Counted from the stretch's first letter, positions 7,995-18,358 are shown. The stretch: 64,000 nucleotides of DNA from Rhodospirillales bacterium (GCA_019634165.1 JAHQVT010000010.1:682001-746000), one strand, 5' to 3'. The notes: generated by a model from the letters alone, not told the origin. Translations and numbers: made by a program.

Positions 7995-8366
7995 TTAGTC
8001 TTTCGGCAGCATCAGCGGAAGTTTTGTGCCACCAAGAATGTGGATATGCAAATGCGGGACGTCTTGACGGCCATTTTCGCGGGTATTGGCGATCAGGCGA
8101 TAGCCGTCCTCAATAACACCGGCTGCAGCCGAGATTTTGCCAATCGCGCGGGTATAGGCGATGATTTCGGCGTCTGAAGCATTGGCGGCAAAGTCGTCAT
8201 AGGATGTATAGGCACCCTTTGGGATCACCAGAACATGGGTCGGGGCCTGTGGCGCGATGTCGTTAAAGGCCAGCACATGGTCGTCTTCATAGACCTTGGT
8301 GCACGGGATTTCACCGCGCAGGATTTTGGCAAAGATGTTTTCCGGATCATATGGTTGGACGGCCAT
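7995..8366 (-). CDS. HIT-family nucleotide-binding protein (HinT-like)
   Basis: 123 residues from ATG 8366, with AGGAG upstream. 'NIFAKILRGEIPCTKVYEDDHVLAFNDI' is the HinT start and 'VPHLHIHILGG' is the histidine triad. HinT proteins hydrolyse adenosine phosphoramidates and acyl-adenylates. It follows hisE, as in many alphaproteobacterial his clusters, separated here by about 290 bases that hold a set of palindromic repeats. Confidence 0.92.
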   Translation of the reverse strand: MAVQPYDPENIFAKILRGEIPCTKVYEDDHVLAFNDIAPQAPTHVLVIPKGAYTSYDDFAANASDAEIIAYTRAIGKISAAAGVIEDGYRLIANTRENGRQDVPHLHIHILGGTKLPLMLPKD

Positions 8367-8475
8367 TGGGGTGCTCCTGATCGCTATATTTGATGTGTGG
8401 ATGCCATATTGGACAGGCTTGGCGTCTGGTGCAATTTCGATTTTGCGAAAGTGCGACCATTTTCCGATTTTCGTC

Positions 8476-8625
8476 ATGCCGGGCGGAGCAAGGCAGAGTC
8501 CCGGCATCCATGGTGGCGTATGGGGCGGGATGGATGCCCGCATGCGCGGGCATGACGGATAAAGGAGGTTTTTATTGTCTTGCCTCTATACAGCGTCACC
8601 CCCGCGCAGGCGGGGGGCCATGACG
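8476..8625. repeat. Cluster of three palindromic (REP-like) hairpins
   Basis: Hairpin 1: ATGCCGGG (8476-8483) with CCCGGCAT (8500-8507). Hairpin 2: ATGCCCGC (8534-8541) with GCGGGCAT (8546-8553). Hairpin 3: CGTCA (8594-8598) with TGACG (8621-8625), enclosing CCCCCGC (8599-8605) with GCGGGGG (8610-8616). All lie in the roughly 290-base gap between hisE and HIT. GC-rich 'TCATGCC/GGCATGA' modules of this kind are dispersed intergenic repeats in many Proteobacteria. No gene is seen in the gap. Confidence 0.7.
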
Positions 8626-8657
8626 TGGATGTGGGGCGGTCGTGGTGGTCGCCCTTA

Positions 8658-8990
8658 TTAGTCGCTTTTGCGCGATGCCTTTTCGGCAAGACCCGAAATG
8701 CCCTGACGGTCGGCCAAAATGGCCCAAACGTCTTCGGGTTTAACCCCCTGATCGGCCCAAAGAACGGTCAGATGATACAGAAGATCAGCACTTTCGGATG
8801 CAACCTTTTCCGGTGTTTCGGCAAGGGCGGCAATCACGGTTTCGACCCCTTCTTCACCGACTTTCTGCGCAATTTTGGCTGTGCCCTTGGCAAATAGCTT
8901 GGCGGTATAGCTGGTGTCGGGATCGGCCCCTTTGCGCGCAGCAATCGTTGCATAAAGGGCATCAAGCACGTGTTTGGATTGATCGGTCAT
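8658..8990 (-). CDS. hisE: Phosphoribosyl-ATP diphosphatase
   Basis: 110 residues, the normal size for a stand-alone HisE. The all-alpha NTP pyrophosphatase motif 'KIAQKVGEEGVETVIAAL...ESADLLYHLTVL' carries the E-E-x-x-E...E-x-x-D metal-binding residues. It performs the second step of histidine synthesis, PR-ATP to PR-AMP. It starts nine bases past the hisF stop, so it is the tail of the his operon. hisI is not in the window. Confidence 0.95.
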   Translation of the reverse strand: MTDQSKHVLDALYATIAARKGADPDTSYTAKLFAKGTAKIAQKVGEEGVETVIAALAETPEKVASESADLLYHLTVLWADQGVKPEDVWAILADRQGISGLAEKASRKSD

Positions 8991-8999
8991 GACGGCCCC

Positions 9000-9761
9000 T
9001 TATGCCTCGCGCACGGGAATGCCCGCGGCTTTCATGTGGTCTTTCACCTCGCGGATGCGATAGGTGCCAAAATGGAAGATTGATGCCGCCAAAACAGCGG
9101 ATGCATGGGCATCACGCACCCCTTCGACCATATGATCAAGCGTTCCCACCCCGCCCGATGCAATCACCGGAACATGAACAGAATCGGCAATGGTTTTGGT
9201 CAGCGGAATGTTAAAGCCCGACTGGGTGCCATCGCGATCCATCGAGGTGACAAGAAGTTCGCCCGCCCCATATTCAACCATTTGTTTTGCAAACGAAACG
9301 GCGTCAATGCCGGTCGGTTCACGCCCGCCATGGGTGAAGATTTCGAACTTGTCCGGCCCAACCGATTTGGCATCAATCGAAACCACAATGCATTGCGATC
9401 CGAACTTGCGCGCAGCTTCGCGCACGAAATCGGGGTTTTTGACCGCGGCGGTATTGATCGAGACCTTATCCGCACCAGCCAAAAGCAATTTGCGTATGTC
9501 TTCAAGGGTTCGCACGCCACCGCCAACCGTGACGGGCATAAAGCAGGCTTCTGCGGTGCGCGCGACCACGTCAAAGATGGTGTCGCGGTTATCACTTGAT
9601 GCGGTGATGTCTAAAAAGCACAGCTCGTCAGCACCCTCGGCATCATAGATGCGGGCTTGTTCAACCGGATCACCGGCATCCACCAGATCAACGAAATTGA
9701 CCCCTTTGACAACGCGGCCGTCCTTAACATCAAGACAGGGAATGACACGGGTTTTTAACAT
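9000..9761 (-). CDS. hisF: Imidazole glycerol phosphate synthase, cyclase subunit
   Basis: 253 residues from ATG 9761 ([20 protein letters not shown]); the frame is open further upstream, but this is the family start. The TIM barrel carries catalytic Asp in 'PCLDVKDG' and Asp in '[11 protein letters not shown]', with phosphate-binding loops 'VGGGVRT' and 'IASGGVG'. It pairs with HisH to convert PRFAR and glutamine-derived ammonia into IGP and AICAR. Confidence 0.97.
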   Translation of the reverse strand: MLKTRVIPCLDVKDGRVVKGVNFVDLVDAGDPVEQARIYDAEGADELCFLDITASSDNRDTIFDVVARTAEACFMPVTVGGGVRTLEDIRKLLLAGADKVSINTAAVKNPDFVREAARKFGSQCIVVSIDAKSVGPDKFEIFTHGGREPTGIDAVSFAKQMVEYGAGELLVTSMDRDGTQSGFNIPLTKTIADSVHVPVIASGGVGTLDHMVEGVRDAHASAVLAASIFHFGTYRIREVKDHMKAAGIPVREA

Positions 9762-9783
9762 GGTCGGTTTCCTGTTGGCTCGG

Positions 9784-10512
9784 TTACGCGAGGGCTGCAA
9801 TCGCAGCAGCAAGGTCGATCCGTCCGTCATAAAGCGCACGGCCCGAAATGGCACCATCAATGCCCGCATCGCTATGCTGTTTAACGGCAATCAAATCCTC
9901 AAGCGACGATACCCCGCCCGATACAATCACCGGGGTCGAGATTTCAGAGGCCAAGGCGACTGTGCTTTCGATATTTGGCCCACCCATCGCGCCATCGCGG
10001 TCAATGTCGGTAAAGATAATGGCAGCCACACCGCAATCTTCGAATTTCTTGGCCAATTCAAGGGCGGTGACTTCGGATGTTTCTGCCCATCCTTCAACCG
10101 CGACATAGCCATCGCGGGCATCAATACCAACCGCCACTCGGCCCGGCCATTTGGCACAGGCTTCCTTGACGAAATCAGGATTACGCAGTGCTACGGTGCC
10201 AAGGATGACACGGGTGATGCCTTTATTAAGCCAGTAATCAACCGTTTCCATGGTGCGGATACCGCCACCCAACTGGGTTTGGGCTTTGCCATCAACCGCG
10301 GCCAGAATCGAATCAACAGCAGCACCATTGACCGGTTCGCCAGCAAAGGCACCGTTCAGATCAACGATATGGACCCAATGGCAACCGGCGGCAACAAATT
10401 CACCGGCCTGTGCGCCGGGGTTATCGTTAAATACGGTTGCTTTGTCCATGTCGCCACGCAAAAGGCGAACGCAGGCACCGTCTTTTAGGTCAATTGCGGG
10501 GTAAAGATTCAC
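9784..10512 (-). CDS. hisA: ProFAR isomerase
   Basis: 242 residues. '[19 protein letters not shown]' is the HisA start, with catalytic Asp in AIDLKDG and a second Asp in '[14 protein letters not shown]'. The start is GTG (10512), overlapping the upstream GNAT stop as GTGA, which points to translational coupling. It performs the Amadori isomerisation of ProFAR to PRFAR. Confidence 0.96.
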   Translation of the reverse strand: MNLYPAIDLKDGACVRLLRGDMDKATVFNDNPGAQAGEFVAAGCHWVHIVDLNGAFAGEPVNGAAVDSILAAVDGKAQTQLGGGIRTMETVDYWLNKGITRVILGTVALRNPDFVKEACAKWPGRVAVGIDARDGYVAVEGWAETSEVTALELAKKFEDCGVAAIIFTDIDRDGAMGGPNIESTVALASEISTPVIVSGGVSSLEDLIAVKQHSDAGIDGAISGRALYDGRIDLAAAIAALA

Positions 10513-11072
10513 TGATCCGTGTCCTGTATTTTCTTGGTGTAGTAATAACCTTCGACCATCTCGCCGTCGATCATCGCGTAATAGGGATTAATGCCCCAAC
10601 GGACATAACCAAGCCCGTGATACAGTGCGATGGCGGCTTTCTGGGTTTCACGAAGGTCAAGTTTCAATACGCTATAACCCGTTTCGCGAGCGAAATATTC
10701 AATAGATCGGACAATCGCCTTGCCATTGCCGCGCCCGCGCGCCCATGGGGCGACGAAATGACTGGAAATCTGGGCGGAATGGCGCTGTGCTTCGAGGTTG
10801 GCGGGTGTTTCAATCAACTGGGCAGCACCGGAAATCACCCCATCGACCCGCGATACAAACAAATGCCGACCGGGCATCAACAAGACACCGCGCCAGTATT
10901 TTTCCATATCCGGGCGATCGGGCGGGGTCAGCCAGCCAAAGCCACCCCCCTCGACAATCGCTTGCGTACAAGCATCAACAATGTCGGAAAGATCGCCTGC
11001 CGAAAGCTTGGTCACATGTTCGGAGACGACGCCATCCTGAATGGTATCACTGGGCTTGATCATGGTTTCCAT
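10509..11072 (-). CDS. GNAT acetyltransferase inserted in the his operon
   Basis: 187 residues from ATG 11072. An internal ATG at 11063 would overlap the hisH stop as ATGA and is equally plausible. The acetyl-CoA loop is '[20 protein letters not shown]', followed by '[21 protein letters not shown]', a clear GNAT layout. It lies between hisH and hisA and overlaps both, so it is surely co-transcribed and probably coupled with them. Whether it has any role in histidine synthesis is unknown. Confidence 0.88.
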   Translation of the reverse strand: METMIKPSDTIQDGVVSEHVTKLSAGDLSDIVDACTQAIVEGGGFGWLTPPDRPDMEKYWRGVLLMPGRHLFVSRVDGVISGAAQLIETPANLEAQRHSAQISSHFVAPWARGRGNGKAIVRSIEYFARETGYSVLKLDLRETQKAAIALYHGLGYVRWGINPYYAMIDGEMVEGYYYTKKIQDTDQ

Positions 11073-11710
11073 CCTAGGAAATTACCAATGATGGTAAGTC
11101 CCGTTTTCTGGCTTTTTTCGGGGTGGAACTGAGTTCCGACCATGTTGTCGCGGCCGATCATCGCCGTAATTTCCGCACCATAGGAAACCGATGCCAGACG
11201 TTCATTCGGATTGGTGACATGCATGTGATAGCTGTGCACGAAATAGGCGTGATCGCCGTCCGAAATGCCGCTCAGTACCGGGTGGGATTTGCCTGCTGGA
11301 TCAAGCACCAGTTCGTTCCACCCCATATGCGGAATTTTAAGGGTTGGGTCATTGGGTTCAATCGCAACAACCTCGCCCGAAATCCAGTCAAGACCGGGCG
11401 ATTCGACAAATTCACGCCCGACTGTCGACATCAGTTGCATGCCAACGCAAATGCCAAAGAATGGCTTGCCGCGTGCAATGACCTGTTCGTTTAAGACTTC
11501 AACCATGCCGATAACCGCATCAAGACCCGCCCGGCAATCGGCATAGGCGCCAACACCCGGCAGGACGATATGGCTGGCGTTGCGGACCTTTTCCGGATCA
11601 TCGGTGACAAGGATGGGATCGGAAAAGCCGGTTTCGCGGGCGGCACGTTCAAACGCCTTGGCAGCAGAACGCAAATTGCCTGAACCGTAATCAATAATCG
11701 CAACACTCAT
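11060..11710 (-). CDS. hisH: Imidazole glycerol phosphate synthase, glutaminase subunit
   Basis: 216 residues. It has the class I glutaminase triad: Cys in '[10 protein letters not shown]' and the His-Glu pair in '[10 protein letters not shown]'. '[18 protein letters not shown]' is the usual HisH start. It supplies ammonia to HisF. ATG 11710 overlaps the stop of the DUF2628 gene as ATGA. Confidence 0.97.
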   Translation of the reverse strand: MSVAIIDYGSGNLRSAAKAFERAARETGFSDPILVTDDPEKVRNASHIVLPGVGAYADCRAGLDAVIGMVEVLNEQVIARGKPFFGICVGMQLMSTVGREFVESPGLDWISGEVVAIEPNDPTLKIPHMGWNELVLDPAGKSHPVLSGISDGDHAYFVHSYHMHVTNPNERLASVSYGAEITAMIGRDNMVGTQFHPEKSQKTGLTIIGNFLGWKP

Positions 11711-12150
11711 GGGTAGGATGGGCTCCCGGTTGTGGGGGTGGAGACAACAGCCTGTGCTGATTGTGGGGCACGTCGTTGTGGTTTGTTTTGGCGGTTAAAA
11801 CAGCGGTGTTCGGCTTCGCTTTCATCGTGACCAGCAACGATATCGACAAGTTTCCAACCCTGTGCGGCCAATTTACGGCGCCGAAGATCATTGGCAATCA
11901 GGCCAAATCCAATGCCGGTGACCAGTGCCAGGGCAAAATCCATTTCCGGTCCGCCGTCAAAGGCCATCACGGCAAAGCTGCACAGGAAGGACACGGCAAC
12001 CAGACCAAAGAAACCCAGCCAAAGCCGATGATACAACGCCCAAAGTCCTGACAGCAAAAAGGCCCAGAAATTAAAGCCTTCGCGGATCAGGATGGCGTTT
12101 TCCATCGGTTCGGCATCGCCGGGATGGATATGGACTGTGTAAACCTTCAT
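11707..12150 (-). CDS. DUF2628 membrane protein in the his operon
   Basis: 147 residues. '[23 protein letters not shown]' followed by a second hydrophobic stretch (about 48-62) and a third ('[18 protein letters not shown]') is the DUF2628 pattern of small inner-membrane proteins. The C-terminal part from about residue 110 is polar and rich in Gln, Pro and Ser. It sits between hisB and hisH and has a 4-base overlap with hisH. Function unknown; alphaproteobacterial his operons often carry a small membrane protein at this place. Confidence 0.82.
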   Translation of the reverse strand: MKVYTVHIHPGDAEPMENAILIREGFNFWAFLLSGLWALYHRLWLGFFGLVAVSFLCSFAVMAFDGGPEMDFALALVTGIGFGLIANDLRRRKLAAQGWKLVDIVAGHDESEAEHRCFNRQNKPQRRAPQSAQAVVSTPTTGSPSYP

Positions 12151-12221
12151 CGAAAACCGATTTTCTGGTCCCGGCAGTGCGCGGGCACTGCCGGTATATT
12201 CCCGATCATGATCTGATCAGA

Positions 12222-12821
12222 TCAAAGCGATCCGCCAAGAACACCCTTGGTTGACGGAATGGCATCGGATTTGCGCGGGTCAATTTCAATCGCTACGCGC
12301 AAGGACCGTGCCAGCGCCTTAAAGGCGCTTTCAATGATATGGTGATTGTTTTCGCCATACAGGTTCTCGACATGCAGGGTAATGCCTGCTGCCTGGGCAA
12401 AGCCCTGGAACCATTCACGGAACAATTCGGTATCCATATCGCCCAGTTTGTCGCGGGTAAATTCGACATTCCAGATCAGATAAGGGCGGCTTGAAATATC
12501 AAGTGCGACACGGGTCAGCGCCTCGTCCATCGGAAGCAGGCAGCTACCATACCGATTGATGCCCTTCTTATCGCCAATGGCTTGCGCAACCGCTTGGCCA
12601 ATTGCGATGCCAGCATCTTCGGTGGTGTGGTGGAAATCAATATGCAGGTCGCCCTTGGCCCGGACTTTAAGGTCCATCAGGCTGTGACGTGAAAGCTGTT
12701 CGAGCATGTGATCAAGGAAGCCAACCCCGGTCTCGACGTCATAAACGCCGGTGCCGTCAAGGTTCACTTCAACCGTGATCTGAGTTTCGTTTGTATTACG
12801 CTCAACGCGGGCCTTGCGCAT
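12222..12821 (-). CDS. hisB: Imidazoleglycerol-phosphate dehydratase
   Basis: 199 residues from ATG 12821, with AAGGAG upstream. It is single-function, lacking the phosphatase domain found in enterics. Manganese-binding motifs '[16 protein letters not shown]', '[14 protein letters not shown]' and '[15 protein letters not shown]' are all present. It converts IGP to imidazole acetol phosphate. It is the first gene of the leftward his run. The 156 bases separating it from the ade stop hold nothing clear. Confidence 0.97.
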   Translation of the reverse strand: MRKARVERNTNETQITVEVNLDGTGVYDVETGVGFLDHMLEQLSRHSLMDLKVRAKGDLHIDFHHTTEDAGIAIGQAVAQAIGDKKGINRYGSCLLPMDEALTRVALDISSRPYLIWNVEFTRDKLGDMDTELFREWFQGFAQAAGITLHVENLYGENNHHIIESAFKALARSLRVAIEIDPRKSDAIPSTKGVLGGSL

Positions 12822-12977
12822 GCAAAGCTCCTTTCCTGCAGGTATTGATGCATATGATGAGACGTATTTAACAACAAAGTCGCGCAAATGCCAGTTTAAG
12901 TGCCCAAGTATTCGCCGCAAAGTCCAACCAAGTCGGACATGCAGCGATCATTTTTCGACCAAGCTGCCAAGGATACC

Positions 12978-14708
12978 TTACACAAAGTCGAATTTATCGA
13001 CATCAAACAGGCCGCGATCGGTCATTTTAAGATGCGGTATGACGGGCAGTGCAAGGAAGGCAACCTGGAGGAACGGCTCGGGCAAAACGCAGCCTAAATC
13101 CTTGGCCGCCGCCCGCAATTTGATCAGGTCATTTTCAACCACTTCAAATGGCTCAAGGCTCATCAATCCTGCGACCGGTAAGGGCAATTCAGCCGTGACT
13201 TTGCCGCCATTGGCAACGGCAAATCCGCCGCCCATTTCAATCAGGCGATTAACCGCGGCAGCCATATCGGCATCATCTGCACCGACCACGGTGATATTGT
13301 GGCTGTCATGCCCGACGGATGATGCAATTGCACCGCGTTTAAGGCCAAAGCCGCGCACGAAGCTGCGCCCGATATTGCCATTAATGCCGTGGCGTTCGAC
13401 GACTGCGACCTTGATGACGTCATTGGCAAGATCGGGTTTAAGGCCATTATCGCCAATCTCAAGTGTGGCTTCATCCCGGAAGGTCAGGATAAGGCCCGGT
13501 TTGACCTTGATCACCGGGGTCTGGTTTTGCCCCGGTTTGGGGTCGCAGGCAAAGGCGGTGGCATCAACCGGGGTGGCCTTCATCGAGCTTAATCCGACTG
13601 GCGCAATGGTTTTACGTGCGGCAAACAGATCATTGGTGACAAGGCGGCCAGCGGCAATCACATCGACGACATTACAGCTATCGAGATCATCCAGAATGGC
13701 GATATCAGCCCGCCAGCCCGGTCCGATCAAACCGCGATCCTTTAGGCCGAAAATGCGCGCAGCCGAATGGGACGCGGCGCGATAGGCATGATGGATCGGG
13801 CAATTGCGCGCTTTTAGGTGACCAATCAGGCGACGGACAAGGCTATCGAGATGGCCTTCTTCGCCAATATCAAGCGGGTTGCGGTCATCGGTACAGAGCG
13901 CGACGAAGCTTGAACTGTTTTCGTCCAGAATTTCAGCCAGTGCTTCAAGGTCCTTGGAAACCGATCCTTCGCGGATCAGGATCGCCATGCCCTTTGCAAG
14001 TTTTTCACGGGCTTCTTCGGCCGATGTCGCTTCGTGGTCGGTGCGAATGCCTGCGGCCATATAGCCATTAAGGTCAAGCCCGCGCACAAGTGGTGCATGA
14101 CCATCAATATGGCCATCCTGAAAGGCTTCAAGTTTGGCCATGATGCCCGGATCAAGGTTAAGCACGCCGGGATAATTCATCATTTCAGCCAGACCGACGA
14201 CCTTTTCATGGGATCGGAACGGCAAAAGGTCTTCGATTTCAAGCCGCGCCCCTGCGGTTTCAAAGGCGGTGGCAGGCACACAGGATGACAAGTTCACTCG
14301 CACATCCATGATGGTCTGTTCGGCACTATCAAGGAAATATTTGATCCCTTCAGCACCCAGCACATTCGCAATCTCATGCGGGTCGCACAAAACGGTGGTA
14401 ACCCCGTGTGGCAACACGCACCGATCAAATTCAAGCGGGGTGACGAGCGAGCTTTCGATATGCAGATGGGTGTCGATAAAACCAGGCGCGGCGAATTTGC
14501 CGGTGCAATCGATTTCGGTTTCACCCGCGTAACTGTCATGGGTGCCAACGATCCGATCGCCAACAATTGCGATGTCGGTCACAGTTACCTTGCCGGTGAT
14601 GACATCAAGCAACCCGATATTGCGCAGGACCAGATCCGCTTTGATTTTGCCCTGTCCGGCAAGAATGCATTTGCCAAGATGGGTTTGGGAAAGATCATTG
14701 CGGCTCAT
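12978..14708 (-). CDS. ade: Adenine deaminase
   Basis: 576 residues, the usual length. An amidohydrolase fold with metal ligands H81-x-H83 in 'PGFIDTHLHIESSLVTP' and the family motifs 'DPHEIANVLG' and 'DDRNPLDI'. It deaminates adenine to hypoxanthine in purine salvage. It lies upstream of hisB on the same strand and diverges from hslV. The C-terminal half ('RHGINGNIGRSFVRGFGLKRGA') also fits the family well. Confidence 0.95.
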   Translation of the reverse strand: MSRNDLSQTHLGKCILAGQGKIKADLVLRNIGLLDVITGKVTVTDIAIVGDRIVGTHDSYAGETEIDCTGKFAAPGFIDTHLHIESSLVTPLEFDRCVLPHGVTTVLCDPHEIANVLGAEGIKYFLDSAEQTIMDVRVNLSSCVPATAFETAGARLEIEDLLPFRSHEKVVGLAEMMNYPGVLNLDPGIMAKLEAFQDGHIDGHAPLVRGLDLNGYMAAGIRTDHEATSAEEAREKLAKGMAILIREGSVSKDLEALAEILDENSSSFVALCTDDRNPLDIGEEGHLDSLVRRLIGHLKARNCPIHHAYRAASHSAARIFGLKDRGLIGPGWRADIAILDDLDSCNVVDVIAAGRLVTNDLFAARKTIAPVGLSSMKATPVDATAFACDPKPGQNQTPVIKVKPGLILTFRDEATLEIGDNGLKPDLANDVIKVAVVERHGINGNIGRSFVRGFGLKRGAIASSVGHDSHNITVVGADDADMAAAVNRLIEMGGGFAVANGGKVTAELPLPVAGLMSLEPFEVVENDLIKLRAAAKDLGCVLPEPFLQVAFLALPVIPHLKMTDRGLFDVDKFDFV

Positions 14709-14861
14709 AGCTTTTGGTCCTGTGTTCCTGGAAATTCTTTTGGTGTTTAAGGGTAAAGCATGTTGGGAAACTGTGCTTTGAATTTTTTATGCATCACTGC
14801 GTTGAAACACTGTTTGCCAAGCGATGAAGGTTTTCCGATCGGGGCCGGGTGGCTTCTGCCC

Positions 14862-14889
14862 TTGACCGGGACGCCTGCCGTGCTAACTC
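14862..14889 (+). promoter_or_regulatory. Possible promoter of hslVU
   Basis: TTGACC (14862-14867) is followed 16 bases later by TAACTC (14884-14889), 37 bases before the hslV start codon. The -35 box reads CTTGAC in context, which also suits a heat-shock sigma factor, but the -10 box is a poor match. Weak call. Confidence 0.3.
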
Positions 14890-14925
14890 TTGGTCGAAGC
14901 ATTGGATGATATTCAAGGATAATTC

Positions 14926-15480
14926 ATGAGCGAACAACAAAGCTGGCATGGGACGACGATCTTGTCTGTGCGCAAAGGCAACGAAGTCGTGGTGGCCGGT
15001 GACGGTCAGGTGTCGTTGGGCCAGACCGTGATCAAGGGCAATGCCCGCAAGGTGCGCCGGATCGGGAACAAGGGTGAAATCATTGTTGGTTTTGCTGGTG
15101 CGACCGCCGATGCCTTTACCTTGCTTGAGCGTCTTGAAGCCAAATTGGACCGTCATCCGGGGCAAACCATGCGGGCCTGTGTTGAATTGGCCAAGGATTG
15201 GCGCACCGATCGCTACCTGCGCAAACTTGAAGCCATGATGGCGGTTGCCGATAAGGACGTTTCACTGGTTTTAACCGGTCAGGGGGATGTTTTGGAACCT
15301 GAAGACGGCATTATCGCCATCGGATCAGGTGGCAACTATGCCTTGTCTGCTGCCCGTGCCTTGATTGATCTGGACCTGAGTGCCGAGGAAATTGCCCGCA
15401 AGGCGATGAAGATTGCCGGTGAGATTTGCGTCTACACCAATGGCAGTGTCACGCTTGAGAAGATCGAGGATGCGAAATAA
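14926..15480 (+). CDS. hslV: ATP-dependent protease peptidase subunit HslV
   Basis: 184 residues. The N-terminal nucleophile is Thr10, exposed by processing ahead of 'TTILSVRK'; '[26 protein letters not shown]' is the signature. It forms the dodecameric proteolytic core used by HslU. ATG 14926 follows AAGGAT. It is the first gene of the hslVU pair, with 61 bases before the hslU start. Confidence 0.97.
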   Translation: MSEQQSWHGTTILSVRKGNEVVVAGDGQVSLGQTVIKGNARKVRRIGNKGEIIVGFAGATADAFTLLERLEAKLDRHPGQTMRACVELAKDWRTDRYLRKLEAMMAVADKDVSLVLTGQGDVLEPEDGIIAIGSGGNYALSAARALIDLDLSAEEIARKAMKIAGEICVYTNGSVTLEKIEDAK

Positions 15481-15541
15481 GCAGGGTGCCGTTTCGGGCC
15501 CTGATGTCGCATTCGTCGCAATAACTAAACGGAACACCAAA

Positions 15542-16852
15542 ATGACCCAAAATTACAGCCCGCGTGAGACGGTTTCCGAACTTGATCGCCATATTATCGG
15601 TCAGAAAGACGCCAAGCGCGCGGTCGCCATTGCAATGCGCAACCGCTGGCGCCGTCAGCAGCTTGACGACACTATGCGCAATGAAGTTCTGCCGAAAAAC
15701 ATCCTGATGATCGGCCCGACCGGCGTTGGTAAAACCGAAATTGCGCGCCGTCTGGCAAAGCTTGCCGATGCACCGTTCATCAAGATTGAAGCAACCAAAT
15801 TCACCGAAGTCGGCTATGTCGGGCGCGATGTTGAACAGATCGTGCGTGATCTGGTCGAAGTTTCCATCGATCTAACCCGCGAAACCATGCGCAAAAAAGT
15901 CCGTGCCAAGGCCGAAATGCAGGCTGAAGAACGGATTTTGGATGGGCTTGTTGGTGAAACGGCATCCCCTGATACCCGCCAGAAATTCCGCAAAATGCTG
16001 CGTGAAGGCGAGTTGCAGGAAAAAGAAATCGAAATTAACGTTCAGGAAAACAGCGCGGCTTCTATGCCGACGATGGAAATTCCCGGTATGCCCGGTGCAC
16101 AGATGGGCATGCTGAACCTTAATGACATGTTCGGCAAAGCATTTGGCGGCAATACCAAACCCAAACGCATGACCGTTGAAGAAGCGTTGGAACGCCTGAT
16201 TGATGAAGAAGGCGACAAGCTGCTTGATATGGACAAGGTCACCGCCGAGGCGATTGATAGTGTCGAACAAAACGGCATCGTGTTCTTGGATGAAATCGAT
16301 AAAATCACCGCCCGACAAGAGCGCGGTGGCGATGTATCACGCGAAGGCGTGCAGCGTGACCTGTTGCCTTTGATCGAAGGAACCAACGTTTCGACCAAGC
16401 ATGGCACGGTCAAAACCGACCATATTCTGTTTATCTGTTCGGGTGCATTCCACTTGGCAAAACCATCGGACCTTCTGCCGGAATTGCAGGGCCGTTTGCC
16501 AATCAGGGTGGAGCTAAAAGCCCTGACCGAAGGTGATTTCCGACGCATCTTGCTGGAACCGGAAGCATCCTTGATCAAGCAGTATATTGCGCTGATGAAG
16601 ACCGAAGAAGTCACACTGGACTTCACCGATGATGCAATTGATGAAATTGCGCGAATTTCGGCCAATGTGAATGAATCGGTCGAAAATATCGGCGCACGTC
16701 GTTTGCATACGGTTCTGGAAAAGCTGCTTGATGACATCAGCTTTACCGCAACGGATCGGGCCGGTGAGACGTTTAAAGTTGACGGTGCTTATGTCCGTGA
16801 ACAGGTCGAAGAATTGTCGAAGGATACCGATCTTTCGAAGTTTATTCTGTAA
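15542..16852 (+). CDS. hslU: HslU ATPase/unfoldase subunit
   Basis: 436 residues from ATG 15542. Walker A GPTGVGKT is at 58-65, Walker B in '[12 protein letters not shown]'; the I-domain lies between about 110 and 230 and the sensor-2 arginine in '[13 protein letters not shown]'. The C-terminus 'DTDLSKFIL' is the conserved tail that docks into HslV. An upstream extension of the frame overlaps hslV and is not family-like. Confidence 0.97.
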   Translation: MTQNYSPRETVSELDRHIIGQKDAKRAVAIAMRNRWRRQQLDDTMRNEVLPKNILMIGPTGVGKTEIARRLAKLADAPFIKIEATKFTEVGYVGRDVEQIVRDLVEVSIDLTRETMRKKVRAKAEMQAEERILDGLVGETASPDTRQKFRKMLREGELQEKEIEINVQENSAASMPTMEIPGMPGAQMGMLNLNDMFGKAFGGNTKPKRMTVEEALERLIDEEGDKLLDMDKVTAEAIDSVEQNGIVFLDEIDKITARQERGGDVSREGVQRDLLPLIEGTNVSTKHGTVKTDHILFICSGAFHLAKPSDLLPELQGRLPIRVELKALTEGDFRRILLEPEASLIKQYIALMKTEEVTLDFTDDAIDEIARISANVNESVENIGARRLHTVLEKLLDDISFTATDRAGETFKVDGAYVREQVEELSKDTDLSKFIL

Positions 16853-16882
16853 TCGAAACGTTCGATTTCGGTTGGAATATGC

Positions 16883-16914
16883 AAAGGGCCAGCATTTCGA
16901 TGCTGGCCCTTTTC
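16883..16914 (+). terminator. Intrinsic terminator after hslU
   Basis: AAAGGGCCAGCAT (16883-16895), loop TTCG, then ATGCTGGCCCTTTT: a 13-pair GC-rich stem with a T-rich tail ending TTTTC. It lies 30 bases past the hslU stop, with a convergent gene beyond, so it may act in both directions. Confidence 0.88.
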
Positions 16915-16948
16915 TTTGATGGTCGTCAGATGTGCGTCGTGTTGGGCG

Positions 16949-18358
16949 TTAAGCCGAATGCAATTTGCGCACATTGCCGCCAGTTTTGGCGGGCAAATAG
17001 ACGGTAAAGACCGATCCGACACCCTTTTCGCTTTCGATCTGCATCGTACCGCGGTGACGTTGGACAAGGTGTTTGACGATGGCCAAACCAAGGCCGGTTC
17101 CGCCAACTGCGCGTGATCGCGCTGTATCGACCCGGTAAAACCGCTCGGTCAGGCGCGGCAGATGTTCACGGGCAATACCATCGGAATGATCACGAATGGC
17201 AATGGCCATGATGCGGTCATGGCGGAATCGCGCCAATGCACCCGGTGGGTTTTTGGCAAGGCTGATGGTTACTTCGACATCGGTGTTGGGATGGCCATAT
17301 TTCAGGGCATTCTCGACCAGATTGACAAAGACCTGGGTCAGTTCCTTTTCTTCGCCAATCATTTCAGTGTTTTCAAGTTCGCGGGTGACGCGAATGTTCA
17401 TGTTTTTCGCATGGGCCTTCATGGCAAGGGTTTCGGCAACCTTGCCAACGATCTTGCCAACGTCGCAATCGTCAGACGGCGGCGTATGTTCATTAAGCTC
17501 AATCCGCGCCAATGACAGCAAATCTTCGATCAGATGTTGCATACGTTGGGCCTGATCGCGCATGACCGGCAGGAACTGCTCAAGTGCGTCCGGGTCATCC
17601 TTGGCCGGACCTTCCAGCGTTTCGATAAAGCCTAGAATAACCGACAAGGGTGTGCGCAATTCATGCCCGGCATCGGTGGCAAAATCAGCACGCATCTGTT
17701 CAAGTTTGCGAAGTTCAGTCAGGTCCGAGAAACTAAGGACAAAGTTTCGATCCCCGGTCGCAGCCGGCAGGCGCGCAGTCAGAACGTCAAAATGACGGTG
17801 CGCGTCACTTGCCAGAATAAATTCGGCATGTTTCATGGTTTCGCGGCCATTCGCGACATCATCAAACGCATCAAGCAAGATTGGATCACGGATAAAGCGC
17901 GTCAAGTCGCGTCCGGTTTCCATATTATGAAACAGTCCCTTTGCCGCTTGGTTAAAGCCGGTCACGACGCGATGGCGATTGACCATCACCACTGGATTTG
18001 GCAGGTGATCAAGGATTTCGGCATCGGTGCTGGTTTGTGCTTCAAGCAGGGCAATACGGTCGCGAAAGGCTGCTGCAATTTGGGTGTAAAGCGATGAAAG
18101 CTCGGATGCGGCAGAAAACGTGATTGTTTGCGGTGGTGTACCTTTGAACCGGTCACGCAGATCGGTGGCATAGCGTGCCACCCGGCGCAAATCGCCAAAA
18201 TAAATCCGCAGCATGGCAAAAACGCCAAACCATGAAAGCATTGCAGAGAGCACCGCAGTACCCCAGCCAAGCTGCTCCATCGCCGCAAGGACGATAAAGA
18301 CAACGCCTGCCGGAAAGGCAACGGCCAAAGCTGTAAGTAATAATTGGCGGAAACCCAA
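16949..18358 (-). CDS. PhoR-like sensor histidine kinase (orphan)
   Basis: 469 residues. Two membrane segments lie at about 5-28 and 33-54, then a linker, a PAS domain (about 108-215), HisKA with phospho-accepting His232 in 'DAGHELRTPLSV', and HATPase with 'VNLVENALKYG' and 'GGTGLGLAIVKHL'. The lack of a large periplasmic loop and the PAS order match PhoR, the phosphate-starvation kinase. No response regulator or pst gene is next to it here, so its partner is encoded elsewhere and the phosphate role is inferred. Confidence 0.82.
   Translation of the reverse strand: MGFRQLLLTALAVAFPAGVVFIVLAAMEQLGWGTAVLSAMLSWFGVFAMLRIYFGDLRRVARYATDLRDRFKGTPPQTITFSAASELSSLYTQIAAAFRDRIALLEAQTSTDAEILDHLPNPVVMVNRHRVVTGFNQAAKGLFHNMETGRDLTRFIRDPILLDAFDDVANGRETMKHAEFILASDAHRHFDVLTARLPAATGDRNFVLSFSDLTELRKLEQMRADFATDAGHELRTPLSVILGFIETLEGPAKDDPDALEQFLPVMRDQAQRMQHLIEDLLSLARIELNEHTPPSDDCDVGKIVGKVAETLAMKAHAKNMNIRVTRELENTEMIGEEKELTQVFVNLVENALKYGHPNTDVEVTISLAKNPPGALARFRHDRIMAIAIRDHSDGIAREHLPRLTERFYRVDTARSRAVGGTGLGLAIVKHLVQRHRGTMQIESEKGVGSVFTVYLPAKTGGNVRKLHSA

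Noticed and set aside
7539..8177. 212-residue plus-strand frame over the unknown gene and HIT
   Set aside because: It spans two real leftward genes, and the HIT motif is intact on the other strand; no ribosome site.
12814..13785. 323-residue plus-strand frame
   Set aside because: Antisense to ade and the hisB start; rich in Arg, Ser and Pro as expected of a shadow frame.
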